64,000 nt of DNA from Paractinoplanes bogorensis (GCF_018829635.1 NZ_JAHKKG010000004.1:62001-126000); one strand, 5' to 3'; positions 1 to 9,658 are shown, numbered from the stretch's first letter. A program made the numbers and translations. The notes: a model not told the origin generated them from the letters alone.

Positions 1-473
1 GCGCCGGCTCGACGGTGTGGAACCCCACGGTCAAGCCCGGGACCGCGCTCAAGTACACGGTGGAGGCGCGCGACTGGGCCGGCAACGTCGGCACCGTCTC
101 GGCCACCCGCACCGTCGTCCAGATGCCGGAGAGCTCGGCCAAGAAGTTCGGCACCTGGTCGCCCCGGGTCGCCTCGACCTATCTGGGCGGCAAGGCCCTC
201 GCCGCGTCGACGGCGAACGCCAAGCTGGCCTACACCTTCAACGGGCGCTCGGCCGCGCTGACCTTCACCCGGACGCCGGCCACCGGGGTCGCGTACGTGC
301 TGCTCGACGGGGTCAAGGTGGCCACCGTCGACACGAAGGCGAGCACGACCACGCACCGCCAGACGATCTGGGTCAAGGCGCTGACCGCCAAGACCCACAC
401 CGTCTCGGTCGTGGTGGCCGCGACCAAGGGCCGCCCGACGGTCATCTCGGACGGGCTGACCTACATCCCGTAA
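1..473 (+). CDS. Secreted beta-sandwich protein, C-terminal fragment (5' end outside window)
   Basis: The reading frame is open from the left edge (first full codon at base 3) and ends with TAA at 471-473, leaving about 156 residues. The first part resembles the end of an Ig/FN3-like repeat (ARDWAGNVGTVSATRTVV). After a short linker, about 110 residues form a second predicted beta-sandwich (LLDGVKVATVDTKAS, then a strand rich in T and V). This pattern of a small-ligand or carbohydrate-binding-like domain is common at the C terminus of large secreted actinobacterial proteins. No catalytic motif is visible. It converges on the histidine kinase gene with a 5-base gap and no obvious terminator. 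The enzyme class, if any, lies upstream of the window. Confidence 0.75.
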   Translation, partial: AGSTVWNPTVKPGTALKYTVEARDWAGNVGTVSATRTVVQMPESSAKKFGTWSPRVASTYLGGKALAASTANAKLAYTFNGRSAALTFTRTPATGVAYVLLDGVKVATVDTKASTTTHRQTIWVKALTAKTHTVSVVVAATKGRPTVISDGLTYIP

Positions 474-478
474 CCCGG

Positions 479-2473
479 TCAGCCGTTCCGGCGGGCCTGT
501 CCCCGCCGGTCCGGCCCGCCGCCGTTGCCGGGGGCGGGTGGCAGCGTGAACCAGAAGGTCGCGCCGCGCCCGTCCTCGCCCTCGGCCCAGATCTCGCCGC
601 CGTGCCGCTCGACGGCCCGGTGCACGGTGGTCAGGCCGATGCCGGTGCCGGGGAAGTCCTCGGCGCTGTGCAGGCGGGCGAACGGGCGGAACAGTTCGCC
701 CGCCTTGCCGGCCGGGAAGCCGGCCCCGTTGTCGCGCACGTAGTAGCCCTGGGCGGCGACGCCGATCTCGACCGCCGGGTGCTCGACCTTGCGGGTGAAC
801 TTGACCGCGTTGTTGATCAGGTTCTCCAGGATGACGGCGACCAGCCCCTCGTCGGCGTCGGCGGCCATGCCCTCGTGCACGGTGAAGGCCACCTTGTGGG
901 CCGGGTCGCGGGCCTCGACCTCGCCGATCACCTGCCACGTGGTGGCGGTCAGGTCGAACTCGTTGCGGCGCAGGTCACCGCGGCTGGCCCGGGCCAGGAT
1001 CAGCAGCGACTCGACCAGGTCGGCCATCCGGTGGGCGGCGGCCTGGATGCGGCTCAGCCGCCGCCGCTGCTCGTCGCTGAGCAGGTCCTCGTCGTCGTCC
1101 AGCATGTGCTCGGCGAAGCTGCTGATCACCTGCAGCGGGCCGCGCAGGTCGTGCGACACCGAGCCGGAGAACGCCTCCAGCTCGCGGTTGCGCCACTCCA
1201 GCTCCTCGACCAGGGCGGCCCGGGTCTCGGCGAGCTGCCGGGCCGACCGCTCCTCGGCCGCGTCGAGCTCGCGGCGCATCAGCTCCTCGCGGATCCGCCG
1301 GCTCTCGTCGTGCGACTGCTTGCGGCGGATCTGCGTACGGACGTGGGCGTGCAGGGCCTCGGCGGCGGAATCGGCCCGGACGTAGTCGTCGGCTCCCGCC
1401 GCCAGACAGGCCAGCATGTCGTCGTCGGATGCACCGGTCATCACGATCGGCGTCTCCCCGATCCGCGGCACCTCCTTGATCTGCCGGCACGCCTCGCGGC
1501 CCAGATCGCCGTCCAGGCCGAGGCCGAGCACGATGCAGTCGACCGGCTGCGCGGTCAGCAGGTCGAGCGCGTCCGTCGTGCCGGTCACCTGGATCACGTC
1601 GAAGCCCTCGCCGTGCAGGGCCGTGGCCAGCTCGGCCAGCCGCTGCCGGTCCGGGGTCAGCGCCAGCACCTTGCTCGGGCCGTGCGAGCTGCCGGTGGCC
1701 TCGATCGGCAGCTGCTCGGCGCTCTGCCGCAGCACGGCGTTGAGCTTGGCCGGCACGACCGCCAGGTTCTGCTGCTTGCGGAGGAACGCGTCGGCCCCGG
1801 CGTCGAGCATCTGCAGCTCGGTCGCGTAGTCGTCGGCCGCCGTCATCAGGATGCACGGGGTGTCGCGCAGGGCCGGGTCGAGCCGGATCCGCCTGATCAC
1901 CGTGGCCCCGTCGATGCCGGGCATGAAACCGTCCACGATGACCGCCTGCGGGCGCCGGTCGGCCGCCATCCGCAGGCCCTCCTCGCCGCTGGGCGCGGTC
2001 AGCACGGCGTACCCCTCGCCCTCGAGCAGCTCGCGCAGCTGTTCGCGGAAGGTCATGCTGTCGTCCACGATCAGCACCGTGGTGCGGTCGTCGGAGCGGC
2101 TCGGACCGTCGCCGAGCAGCTGGCGCACCCGGGCCACGACGTAGCCGGCGTCGTACGGCTTCCCGACGTACTCGTCGGCCCCGATGCGCAGCCCGGCGAG
2201 CCGGTCGGCCACCTCGTCCACGCTGCTCAGCAGCACGGTCACCACGTCCGCCCCACTGGGCTGCCCGCGCAGTTCGGTGAGCAGCTCGAGGCCGTCGGCG
2301 TCGGGCAGCAGCACGTCGAGCACGGCAGCGTCGAACTCGCCGGTGGCGAACGCCGCCCGCGCCTCGGCGCCGGTCGCGCACAGGATGGTGCCGAAGCCGT
2401 CGCCCTCGAAGGCCTCGTGCAGGTCCATCCGTACGGTGAGACTGTCGTCGACGATCAGCACACGGTGGGTCAT
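479..2473 (-). CDS. Triple-receiver hybrid histidine kinase (REC-REC-REC-HisKA-HATPase)
   Basis: 664 residues. Receiver 1 (about 4-120) has the acidic pair in VLIVDDS and phospho-acceptor D53. Receiver 2 (about 131-250) has VIVDGFMPG with D181. Receiver 3 (about 268-385) is degenerate: it lacks the N-terminal acidic pair and has Gly near 317 where Asp is expected. A coiled-coil-like segment (about 388-430) leads into HisKA with H441 (SVSHDLRGPL). The HATPase domain shows the N box (ENLINNAVKF), DNGAGF and GTGIGLT. No membrane segment is seen. ATG was chosen because it overlaps the cheB stop (ATGA). It is last in the chemosensory operon, where Wsp systems carry the WspR output protein. CheA phosphoryl groups probably pass to one or both intact receivers and tune this kinase; its own target is not visible nearby. 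Confidence 0.9.
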   Translation of the reverse strand: MTHRVLIVDDSLTVRMDLHEAFEGDGFGTILCATGAEARAAFATGEFDAAVLDVLLPDADGLELLTELRGQPSGADVVTVLLSSVDEVADRLAGLRIGADEYVGKPYDAGYVVARVRQLLGDGPSRSDDRTTVLIVDDSMTFREQLRELLEGEGYAVLTAPSGEEGLRMAADRRPQAVIVDGFMPGIDGATVIRRIRLDPALRDTPCILMTAADDYATELQMLDAGADAFLRKQQNLAVVPAKLNAVLRQSAEQLPIEATGSSHGPSKVLALTPDRQRLAELATALHGEGFDVIQVTGTTDALDLLTAQPVDCIVLGLGLDGDLGREACRQIKEVPRIGETPIVMTGASDDDMLACLAAGADDYVRADSAAEALHAHVRTQIRRKQSHDESRRIREELMRRELDAAEERSARQLAETRAALVEELEWRNRELEAFSGSVSHDLRGPLQVISSFAEHMLDDDEDLLSDEQRRRLSRIQAAAHRMADLVESLLILARASRGDLRRNEFDLTATTWQVIGEVEARDPAHKVAFTVHEGMAADADEGLVAVILENLINNAVKFTRKVEHPAVEIGVAAQGYYVRDNGAGFPAGKAGELFRPFARLHSAEDFPGTGIGLTTVHRAVERHGGEIWAEGEDGRGATFWFTLPPAPGNGGGPDRRGQARRNG

Positions 2474-3534
2474 CGCCGGCTCCCCGCGAGCTGGAGCTCG
2501 GTCAGCCGGGCGGCCATCTTGCCCGGCGGCAGCACGTGCATGGCCGCGCCGAGCAGGGCCGCCTCGCGGGGCATGCCGTAGACCACGCAGCTCGCCTCGT
2601 CCTGGGCGAACGTGACCGCCCCGCGACCGCGCATGGCCAGCAGCCCCTCGGCGCCGTCCCGGCCCATCCCGGTGAGCAGGCAACCGGCCGCCGACGGGCC
2701 GTACTCGGTGGCGACCGACTCGAACAGCACGTCGACCGACGGCCGGCAGGAGTGCCGGGGCGGGGCGTCGCTGAGCCGCACCATGCCCTCCCGCACCAGC
2801 ATGTGCCGGTCGGGCGGGGCCAGCACGACCCGGCCGGCCAGCGCGGACAGCGGCGTCCGGTCGCGGGCGTAGCTGACGTCGCGGCCGGTCTGCCCGGCCA
2901 GCCAGTCGGAGAACGCCACCGCGAACGGCTCGCTGGCCGCGATGTGCTGCACGCACAGGACCGGCGGCCGGAACCCGGCCGGCAGCCCCCGCATCAGCTC
3001 GGTCAGCGCGCCCGGACCACCGGTGGACGAGCCCAGGGCCACCACGCGCAGCGAATCGTGCGGCAGAGCGGGTGCGGCCGGTGGTGTCTCCGGGGGACTG
3101 GGCTTGCCGCGACCGTCGAGCCGGGCCCGCGGGTGCGTGATCACCCGGATCCGGGAGACCAGGCGTACGGCCGCGCACAGCCGCCGCCCCCAGTCGGCGT
3201 CGGTGGCGTCGCCGCGCGGCTTCTCCAGCACGTCCACCGCGCCCGCGGCGAGCGCGTTGTACGTGCTGAACAGCTCCCGCCGATCGGCCGAGGAGACGAC
3301 CAGGATCGGCGTCGGGTGCTCGGCCATGATGTGCTCGGTGGCGACCAGGCCGCTCATCGTGGGCAGCATCATGTCCATCGTCACCACGTCGGGACGCAAG
3401 CGGGCCACCATGCTGACCGCCTCGCCGCCGTCGGCCGCCTCACCCACGACCTGGAGTTCCGGGTCGGTGGCCATCGACTCGCGCAGGTGGTGGCGCATGG
3501 TCGCGGAATCCTCCACGAGCAGGACACGGATCAT
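2470..3534 (-). CDS. cheB: Chemotaxis response regulator protein-glutamate methylesterase CheB
   Basis: 354 residues with the standard two-domain layout. The receiver (1-120) has phospho-acceptor D54 in VTMDMMLP. After a Pro-rich linker comes the methylesterase/deamidase domain (about 160-350), with catalytic S169 in GSSTGG, H196 in VQHI and D292 in GMGRDG. The family removes methyl groups from, or deamidates, glutamyl/glutaminyl residues on receptor coiled coils, giving adaptation against CheR. The start overlaps the cheA stop by one base (TGATG) and the stop overlaps the next gene by four, so translation is probably coupled. Its likely substrate is the MCP encoded in the same operon. Confidence 0.95.
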   Translation of the reverse strand: MIRVLLVEDSATMRHHLRESMATDPELQVVGEAADGGEAVSMVARLRPDVVTMDMMLPTMSGLVATEHIMAEHPTPILVVSSADRRELFSTYNALAAGAVDVLEKPRGDATDADWGRRLCAAVRLVSRIRVITHPRARLDGRGKPSPPETPPAAPALPHDSLRVVALGSSTGGPGALTELMRGLPAGFRPPVLCVQHIAASEPFAVAFSDWLAGQTGRDVSYARDRTPLSALAGRVVLAPPDRHMLVREGMVRLSDAPPRHSCRPSVDVLFESVATEYGPSAAGCLLTGMGRDGAEGLLAMRGRGAVTFAQDEASCVVYGMPREAALLGAAMHVLPPGKMAARLTELQLAGSRR

Positions 3535-5660
3535 CAGAGGATCAGCCTCCGGATGTGCGCCAGCAGCTCCTCCTGGTTGAACTCGCCCTTGATCACGTAC
3601 GCGGACGCGCCCACCTCGGTGCCCTTGCGCTTGTCCTCGGCGCTGGCCCGCGAGCTGACCAGGATGGCCGGCACGTGGGCGAGCTGGGGGTCGGCCTTCG
3701 TCCGGGCGACGAAGGTGAAGCCGTCGATACCCGGCATGTCGATATCGGACAGATAGAGGCCGTACTCGCGGCTGCGGGCCCGCTCCAGGCCCTCCTCGCC
3801 GGAGGCGGCCAGGTCGACCTCGTACCCGGCCGACTCGAGGATGCTGCGCTCGAGCATCCGGGTGGTCAGCGAGTCGTCGACGACCAGGATCGGCATCCGC
3901 GGCCGGGTCGAGACGGTGTCGCTGCGGGCGGTGGTGCTCTCCTGCCGGGCCTCGGCGACCAGCCCGTGCGCGTCGAGCACCAGCCGCGGGTTGCCGTCCA
4001 GGTCGATCGAGACGCTGGCGATGACCGGGGCGGCCGGGGCCAGGTCGGGCAGCGGGCGCGCGACCAGCGTGGTGATGCCGGCCAGCCGGTCGACGCCGAT
4101 GGCCACGGTGTCCCGGTCGGCCGCGAGCACCACCGCGACCCCCGACCGCGGCTCGGCGTCCTCGTCGACGGCGGCCTGCAGGGCGCCCGCGAGCGGCAGG
4201 AACGGCAGCACCTCACCCTCGTGCGCGAGCCGGGCGGTGGCGGTGGCGGCGGCCATCTCGTCGGCGGCCAGGCGTACGCAGCGGCGTACGGCGTCCAGCG
4301 GCATGGTGGCGGTCGTGTGGCCCGCCTCGACGATCAGGCCGTTCATGCTGAGCAGGGTCAAGGGCACGATCAGCCGTACGGTGGCGCCGTGGCCGGGCCG
4401 GTTGGCGATGGCCACCTCGCCGCCCAGTTGCAGGGCGACGTCGCGGGCCACGTCCATGCCGATGCCGCGGCCGGCCACCTCGGTCACCCCGGGGGCGGTG
4501 CTGATCCCGCCGTGCAGCACCAGGTCGATCAGGGCCTGCGGACCGGCGTCGGCCCCGGGCGTCAGCAGGCCGCGCTCCTCGGCGGTGCGGCGCAGGGCGG
4601 CCAGGTCGAAGCCGCGCCCGTCGTCGGTGCAGCGGAACTCGGCGTACCGTCCCCGCCGTTCCACGTGCACGCTGACCGTGCCCTCGGCCGGTTTGCCCGC
4701 GGCCAGTCGCCGCGGCTCGGGCTCGATGCCGTGCACGACCGCGTTCCGGACGACGTGCAGGAACGCGCCGCTGATCAGGTTGAGCAGGTGCGGGCCCATC
4801 CGTACGTCGGCCCCGGTGGCCTGGAACCGGACCCGTTTGCCCTCGGCGTCGGCCGCGTCCCGCACGGCCCGGCGCAGCGCGGTGAAGATCGAACCGGCCG
4901 GCACCAGGCGCAGCCCCTCGGCCCGGCCGCGCACCTCGTCGAGCTCGCGTTCAACCTGGTCGATGGCGTCGGTCAGGCGCCGGCCGAGCGCGCCGAGATC
5001 CCCCGACAGGCGCCGGACGGCCGTCCGGGCGCTGGCGTCGGAGACCGTGGTGCGGCCCACCCGCAGGCGGTCGGCCAGCGTCTCCACGTTGCGGTGCAGG
5101 CGGGCCAGCGTGCGGCCGCCGTCGCGCAGCGGGGCGATACGCGAGCTGGCCTCGCCGATCGCGTCGAGCAGCTCGTCCAGGTCGGCCGTGGCGGCCCGCT
5201 CCGGCGCGCGTTCCCCGCCCGGATCCGGAGCCGGAGCGGCCGGTTCGGGCGGGGGAGCGGCCGGTGCGGCGGGCTCCGGGGCCGGTTCGGGCGGCGGCGG
5301 CTCAGTCGCGACCGGCGGCGGCTCAGTCGCGACCGGCGGCGCCGGAGCGGACAGCGCGGCGACGAAACCCGAGATCTCGTCGTTCAGCCGCAGCAGCTCG
5401 CGCATCTGGTCGGCCGGCACCGCCGGCGTGGTCTCGTCGCGGTGCGGGACCAGCACCTCCTCGAACTCGTGGGCCCGGTCGGCGATGTCGGTCTGCTTGA
5501 CCACCCGGGCCGCGCCCTTGAGGGTGTGCGCGAACCGCAGCAGCCGGGACACCTGGTCGGGGCCGGGCTGCTGGTCCAGGTCGAGCACACCCGCGCTGAT
5601 CTGGTCGACCAGCTCGCGTGCCTCGATCCGGAAGTACCGGAGCGGATCGCGATCTCCCAT
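3534..5660 (-). CDS. cheA: Chemotaxis histidine kinase CheA with C-terminal receiver
   Basis: 708 residues. The Hpt domain (1-105) has phosphorylation site H45 in FAHTLKGAAR. A Pro/Glu/Ala-rich linker (about 106-150) takes the place of a P2 CheY-binding domain and holds a 21-bp DNA duplication encoding VATEPPP twice. Dimerisation and HATPase domains follow (HVVRNAVVHGIE, DDGRGFD, GRGIGMD), then a CheW-like P5 domain, then a C-terminal receiver (about 588-708, VVDDS and SDIDMPG). The CheA-REC architecture matches WspE-type kinases. The kinase presumably forms a signalling array with the two CheW proteins and the MCP, and phosphorylates its own receiver, CheB and the downstream triple-receiver kinase. 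It starts one base after the MCP stop. Confidence 0.95.
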   Translation of the reverse strand: MGDRDPLRYFRIEARELVDQISAGVLDLDQQPGPDQVSRLLRFAHTLKGAARVVKQTDIADRAHEFEEVLVPHRDETTPAVPADQMRELLRLNDEISGFVAALSAPAPPVATEPPPVATEPPPPEPAPEPAAPAAPPPEPAAPAPDPGGERAPERAATADLDELLDAIGEASSRIAPLRDGGRTLARLHRNVETLADRLRVGRTTVSDASARTAVRRLSGDLGALGRRLTDAIDQVERELDEVRGRAEGLRLVPAGSIFTALRRAVRDAADAEGKRVRFQATGADVRMGPHLLNLISGAFLHVVRNAVVHGIEPEPRRLAAGKPAEGTVSVHVERRGRYAEFRCTDDGRGFDLAALRRTAEERGLLTPGADAGPQALIDLVLHGGISTAPGVTEVAGRGIGMDVARDVALQLGGEVAIANRPGHGATVRLIVPLTLLSMNGLIVEAGHTTATMPLDAVRRCVRLAADEMAAATATARLAHEGEVLPFLPLAGALQAAVDEDAEPRSGVAVVLAADRDTVAIGVDRLAGITTLVARPLPDLAPAAPVIASVSIDLDGNPRLVLDAHGLVAEARQESTTARSDTVSTRPRMPILVVDDSLTTRMLERSILESAGYEVDLAASGEEGLERARSREYGLYLSDIDMPGIDGFTFVARTKADPQLAHVPAILVSSRASAEDKRKGTEVGASAYVIKGEFNQEELLAHIRRLIL

Positions 5661-5661
5661 C

Positions 5662-7134
5662 TCAGTGGCGTCCGGTGCCGACCAGGTCGAGCAGCTCGCC
5701 CGAGAGCGTGCTGAGGTGCGACGCCGTCTGCTTGGTCTGCACGGCGCTGGCCTCGGTCTCGCGGGTGACCCGGGCGGTGTCCGAGGCGGCCACGTTGACC
5801 TGCTCGACCGCGGTGGTCTGCTGCTTGGTCGACAGCTCGATCTCGCGGGTGGCGTCGCTGGTGGTGGAGACCAGGTCGGCGATGCGGCGGAACGAACTGG
5901 TGGCCTCGTCGAACTTGCGGGAACCGGAGTCCACCGCCTTGGCCCCGATCTCGGTCGCCATCACCGTCGTGTTCACCGCGCCGCGTACGTCCTCGATGAG
6001 CGCGCGGATCTCCTTGGCCGATCCCGCCGTACGGTCGGCGAGCTTGCGGATCTCCTCGGCCACCACGGCGAACCGGCGTCCCCACTCGCCCGCCCCGCTG
6101 GCCTCGATGGTCGCGTTGATGGCCAGGATGTTGGTCTGCTCGGCCAGCTCGGACACCAGCTCGACGACCCCGCCGATCTGCTGCGACTTCTCGCCCAGGG
6201 CCAGCATGTGCTGCACGATCTGGTCGACCTGGGTGCGGATGGCGGCGATCGAGGCGCGGGTCTGGTCGATGGTGGCGTCGCCGTTGCGGGCCGCGTCGGC
6301 CGTCTCCTCGGCGATCTTGGAGACCCGCTGGGCGCTGTCCGAGATCTGCCGCGAGGTGATCAGCAGCTCGCTGATCGTCGTGGTGATCTCGTTCATCGCG
6401 CTGGCCTGGTCGCGCCCGCCCGAGGCCTGCTGGGCGGCCGCCGCCTCGAGCTGGGCCGACGAGCTCTGGATGTGCCCGACCGCGGCGCCCACCTCGCGGC
6501 GCAGGTCGCGGCTGAGCTTCCAGGCCACCCCGGCCGCGGCCAGGATCAGCAGCAACCCGATCCCGATGATGAAGATCATCGCCTCGACGGCCCGTTTCGA
6601 CGACGCGTCGCTGCGGCTGTCGACCACGGCCGTCTGCCGGGCGATCAGCTCGGCGATCGCCTTCTGCACGGCGATCCGGGCCGTCTTGACCTGCTCGTTG
6701 CCCTTGAGCTGGGTGACGCTGACCAGGCTGGTCAGGCTCGCGCGGAGCTGCATCACCGGGGCCAGGATGGCGGCGTGCTTGGCCTCGGCGTCCGAGACCG
6801 CGTCGAGCAGGATCTTCGACTGCGGATCGGTGATCGACTCGCGCAGCTTGGTCACCTGGTCGAGGAACACGGTGCGGTCGGCCGCGGTGGCGTTCAGATA
6901 TTCATCGGTGCCGTTGAGCAGGTAGCCGCGGTAGTCGGCGATCCGCGACTCCATGGCCGCGCTGAGCGCCTCGGTGCCGACCAGGTTGACCCGGGCCGAC
7001 TGGATCACCTGGTCCTTGGTGCTCAGCACGTAGCGCAGCGCCAGCACCGAGGTCGCGGTCATCACGAGGGTCAGCGCCAGGGTCAGCCCGAAACCGGCCG
7101 CCAGCTTGGCTCCGAACGTGCGGTTGGCCATCAT
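5662..7134 (-). CDS. Methyl-accepting chemotaxis protein (WspA-like position)
   Basis: 490 residues. TM1 is at about 10-32. A mostly helical extracytoplasmic region (about 35-180) resembles a four-helix-bundle sensor. TM2 is at about 185-206 ([19 protein letters not shown]). No clear 50-residue HAMP follows; the chain passes almost directly into the signalling coiled coil. The hairpin tip is well conserved ([19 protein letters not shown], then [17 protein letters not shown]), which is the CheA/CheW contact site. QQASGG-type segments are candidate methylation sites. ATG at 7134 overlaps the cheW stop (ATGA); a second ATG follows immediately. It is the only receptor in the operon. The ligand is unknown, and the small sensor suggests a membrane or envelope cue rather than a nutrient. 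Confidence 0.93.
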   Translation of the reverse strand: MMANRTFGAKLAAGFGLTLALTLVMTATSVLALRYVLSTKDQVIQSARVNLVGTEALSAAMESRIADYRGYLLNGTDEYLNATAADRTVFLDQVTKLRESITDPQSKILLDAVSDAEAKHAAILAPVMQLRASLTSLVSVTQLKGNEQVKTARIAVQKAIAELIARQTAVVDSRSDASSKRAVEAMIFIIGIGLLLILAAAGVAWKLSRDLRREVGAAVGHIQSSSAQLEAAAAQQASGGRDQASAMNEITTTISELLITSRQISDSAQRVSKIAEETADAARNGDATIDQTRASIAAIRTQVDQIVQHMLALGEKSQQIGGVVELVSELAEQTNILAINATIEASGAGEWGRRFAVVAEEIRKLADRTAGSAKEIRALIEDVRGAVNTTVMATEIGAKAVDSGSRKFDEATSSFRRIADLVSTTSDATREIELSTKQQTTAVEQVNVAASDTARVTRETEASAVQTKQTASHLSTLSGELLDLVGTGRH

Positions 7135-7685
7135 GATGGCTCCTCGTCTCCTGCTTGGGCGTGGCCGGCCAGGGCGTGCACCATGGCCCGGGTGGCCGGG
7201 ATGTCGATGATCGGGCGGCTGCCGCCGGGCAGGTCGACCAGGCCGCGCAGGCTGCCGCGGCGCCGGTCGCCGGCCTCGTCGCCCGACTCGCGGATGATGT
7301 CCGAGGTGGCCGAGCGGACGTGCCCGTCCAGGTCGTGGAAGGCGAGGCCGAGCGGCGGCGTGCCGGCCGCCAGCACCAGCCAGCGGGGCACCTCGGCGAC
7401 CGGGTGGCCGAGCAGCGCGGCCAGGTCGTAGACGGGCACCACGGCGCCGGCGAACCCGGCCAGCCCGAGCAGGGCCGGCTGCGGTCCGGGCAGCGGGGTC
7501 ACCGGCCGGTCCGGGTGCACGCCCGAGGTCTGGGAGAGGCGGATCGCGTACGGGCGCCCCCCGGCCCGGATCGTGAGCAGCTCGAGATGCTCCTCGTCGT
7601 GGCTGCGGGCGGGCTCGGCGAAGGACTGGTCGAAATCGGTGCGCAGCCGCCGCAGCCGGCTCCCGACCGTCCCGGCCCGGGTCAC
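7131..7685 (-). CDS. cheW: CheW-like coupling protein (between cheR and MCP)
   Basis: 184 residues from a GTG that overlaps the cheR stop (GTGA). The first 45 residues are an extension with [12 protein letters not shown]; the CheW fold follows, with the [20 protein letters not shown] start, the [20 protein letters not shown] segment, and a C-terminal strand pair around [18 protein letters not shown]. The family bridges receptor tips to CheA P5. Its position before the MCP matches WspB. A longer in-frame extension up to about 7958 exists but is composed of out-of-frame cheR sequence and looks non-coding. Having two CheW paralogues in one operon is typical of Wsp-like systems. Confidence 0.88.
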   Translation of the reverse strand: MTRAGTVGSRLRRLRTDFDQSFAEPARSHDEEHLELLTIRAGGRPYAIRLSQTSGVHPDRPVTPLPGPQPALLGLAGFAGAVVPVYDLAALLGHPVAEVPRWLVLAAGTPPLGLAFHDLDGHVRSATSDIIRESGDEAGDRRRGSLRGLVDLPGGSRPIIDIPATRAMVHALAGHAQAGDEEPS

Positions 7686-9112
7686 GGGCGCACCCCGCAG
7701 GCGTCGAGCTCGGACCGGCACAGCACGGTGAGGGCGATCCGGCCGAACCCGCCGCCGAACAGCGTGATCCGCTGCTCGTCCTCCTGGGCCAGCAGGTCGA
7801 GGGCGCGCTCCAGCTCGCCGGCCGCGGTGCGCTCGTCGCCCTGACGCCGGGCGATCTGGCCCAGCCGCATCCGGGGCAGGGCGAAACCCGGGTCCAGGTA
7901 CGCGGCCAGCCGGTACTGCCCGATCGCCTCGACCACGGCCGACCCGTCCTCCAGGCACAACCCGAGCAGCTGGTGCGCGTCCGGGTTGAGCCCGTTCTCG
8001 TCGCTGAGCTTGCGGGCGAGCAGCACCGCCTCGTCGAGCCGGCCGGTCTGGGCCAGCAGCACCCCGTGCAGCAGCCGTTCCCGTGGGCGGGGCGGGGTGT
8101 CGCGGGGCGCGCTGATCAGTTCGAGGGCGGCCGTGAAGCTCTCGTGCCGGAGCAGGTCGAGGGCCCGATCGTAGGCGCCGTCGTCATGGGCCGGCGCCGG
8201 GGCGCGGGCGGGCGCCGGGGCGCGCGGGGCGGCGTACGGGGAAACCGGGTTTGATCTTGTCTCGGGCTGGGACACCGTCCGCTGCGGGGGAGTCGGGCCG
8301 CCCAGCCGGCGGTAGTAGAACGTGCGGTGGCTGTGCTGCAGCTCGAGACCGGCCGGGTTGCTGCCGAGCGAGTCGGTGTGGCCGAGGAACAGGAAACCGC
8401 CCGGCACCAGCACCCGGGTCATCCGCTCGACCAGCGACGACACCACGTCCGGGGTGAGATACATCAGCAGGTTGCGGCAGAACACGATGTCGTACTGCTC
8501 GGGCCGCCACAGGGCCTCGTCGGGCTCGGCCACGTTGGTGCGCTGGAACCGGACCAGCCGCCGGATGTCGTCGACCACGTAGTAGCCGCTGTCGCCCTGC
8601 CGGAACCAGCGGCGGCGGATGTCGTCCGGCGTCTCGCGCAGCGACCACGTCGAGTACCAGGCCTTCTCGGCCTTGCGCAGCTGCGCCGGGTTGGCGTCGA
8701 CGCCGGTCACGCTGATCAGCCAGTCCGGGTCGGGGCGGATCATCCGGCCCGCGATGGCCAGCGAATAGGCCTCCTCGCCGGACGAGCACGCCACCGACAG
8801 CATCCGCAGCGTGCGCTGGGCCAACCGGGCCGACGCGCGCTCGGGCAGGGCGGCCTCGCGCAGCGCCGCGAACTGCTCGCCGTGCCGGAAGAAGTACGTC
8901 TCGGTGATGCTCAGGCGCTCGACCAGCTCGGTGAACTCGGCGTCCCAGGGCCGGGCGGCGAGCCGGGCCAGGTAGTCCTCGCGGCTCATCCCGTGCTGGG
9001 CCGCCCGGTCGCGCAGCAGGTCGCCGATCTGCCGTGCGTCGTTGTCGGCGAATGTCCAGCCCAGCCGCTGGGCCAGCACGGCCCGGAAGCGGTCGACCTG
9101 CATCGCGCTCAC
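7682..9112 (-). CDS. cheR: CheR-type methyltransferase with C-terminal TPR region
   Basis: 476 residues. The N-terminal helical CheR domain (about 1-75) contains [11 protein letters not shown], and the SAM-dependent methyltransferase (about 75-270) shows the hallmark [13 protein letters not shown] and [10 protein letters not shown] Pro/Ala linker (about 285-310) is followed by TPR-like helices (about 310-440, for example [20 protein letters not shown]). CheR methylates receptor glutamates; CheR-TPR fusions are the WspC type. ATG overlaps the upstream cheW stop (ATGA). Together with cheB it implies that the MCP is subject to methylation-based adaptation. Confidence 0.94.
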   Translation of the reverse strand: MSAMQVDRFRAVLAQRLGWTFADNDARQIGDLLRDRAAQHGMSREDYLARLAARPWDAEFTELVERLSITETYFFRHGEQFAALREAALPERASARLAQRTLRMLSVACSSGEEAYSLAIAGRMIRPDPDWLISVTGVDANPAQLRKAEKAWYSTWSLRETPDDIRRRWFRQGDSGYYVVDDIRRLVRFQRTNVAEPDEALWRPEQYDIVFCRNLLMYLTPDVVSSLVERMTRVLVPGGFLFLGHTDSLGSNPAGLELQHSHRTFYYRRLGGPTPPQRTVSQPETRSNPVSPYAAPRAPAPARAPAPAHDDGAYDRALDLLRHESFTAALELISAPRDTPPRPRERLLHGVLLAQTGRLDEAVLLARKLSDENGLNPDAHQLLGLCLEDGSAVVEAIGQYRLAAYLDPGFALPRMRLGQIARRQGDERTAAGELERALDLLAQEDEQRITLFGGGFGRIALTVLCRSELDACGVRP

Positions 9113-9603
9113 GATCCGACGCCCGCGGCGGCGGCCGCTTCCCAGACCTCGTCCGGCACCGCGCGCATGCTCTGCAGCAGCAGGAGCGGCTCGGTGCCGA
9201 GCGTGCCGACCCCGGCCACCAGGCGGGTGCTGCGCCCGCCGAGCAGCGCAGGGTGGCCGCCGGTGGCATCGGCCTCGACGTCGCGGATGCCGAGGATCTC
9301 GCCGGTGGCCAGGGCGATGGCACCGCGCTCGGTGCGGACGGCCAGGTAGCGCTCGGGTTCGTCGGCCGTGCCCCCGCCGAGGAGCCGGGACACGTCGATC
9401 ACGGGGGTGGGCACGCCACGCAGCACGGTGATGCCCCGGACGAAGGCGGGCGTGCCGGCCAGGGCCCGCGTCTCCAACGGCCGCATGGTCTCGACGACCT
9501 CGTCGAGCGCGAGCGCGCAGAGCAGCGGCCCGGCTCGGAAGACGAGCGAGATCACCCCGGTGCCGTCGCCGGGGTGATCCGACGCCTGTCCGTACTGCCG
9601 CAT
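9109..9603 (-). CDS. cheW: CheW-like coupling protein (first gene of the chemosensory operon)
   Basis: 164 residues with a CheW fold: ISLVFRAGPLLCALALDEVVE near the start, FVRGITVLRGVPTPVIDVSRLLG in the middle, and a C-terminal helix. Its place as promoter-proximal gene ahead of cheR-TPR matches WspD. Only 55 bases separate it from the acyltransferase gene upstream on the same strand, so the operon promoter must lie in that gap or inside the upstream gene. No Actinoplanes-style FliA promoter (CTCA-N15-17-GCCGAA) was found in the gap. Confidence 0.9.
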   Translation of the reverse strand: MRQYGQASDHPGDGTGVISLVFRAGPLLCALALDEVVETMRPLETRALAGTPAFVRGITVLRGVPTPVIDVSRLLGGGTADEPERYLAVRTERGAIALATGEILGIRDVEADATGGHPALLGGRSTRLVAGVGTLGTEPLLLLQSMRAVPDEVWEAAAAAGVGS

Positions 9604-9658
9604 TCGCTCAGGTTAGCGAGACTTCATCCCGGATAGCCGAGATTCCTTCACAACGGTG

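Noticed and set aside
17..2581. Long plus-strand open frame antisense to the kinase gene
   Set aside because: Arg/Gly/Leu/Val-rich sequence without domains; it mirrors the codon bias of the minus-strand gene.
3841..7431. 1,196-codon plus-strand frame antisense to cheA and MCP
   Set aside because: Low-complexity Ser/Arg/Ala translation that spans three well-defined genes on the other strand.
9604..9658. FliA-type promoter for the chemosensory operon
   Set aside because: No CTCA-N15-17-GCCGAA or TAAA-N15-GCCGATAA pattern on the coding strand.
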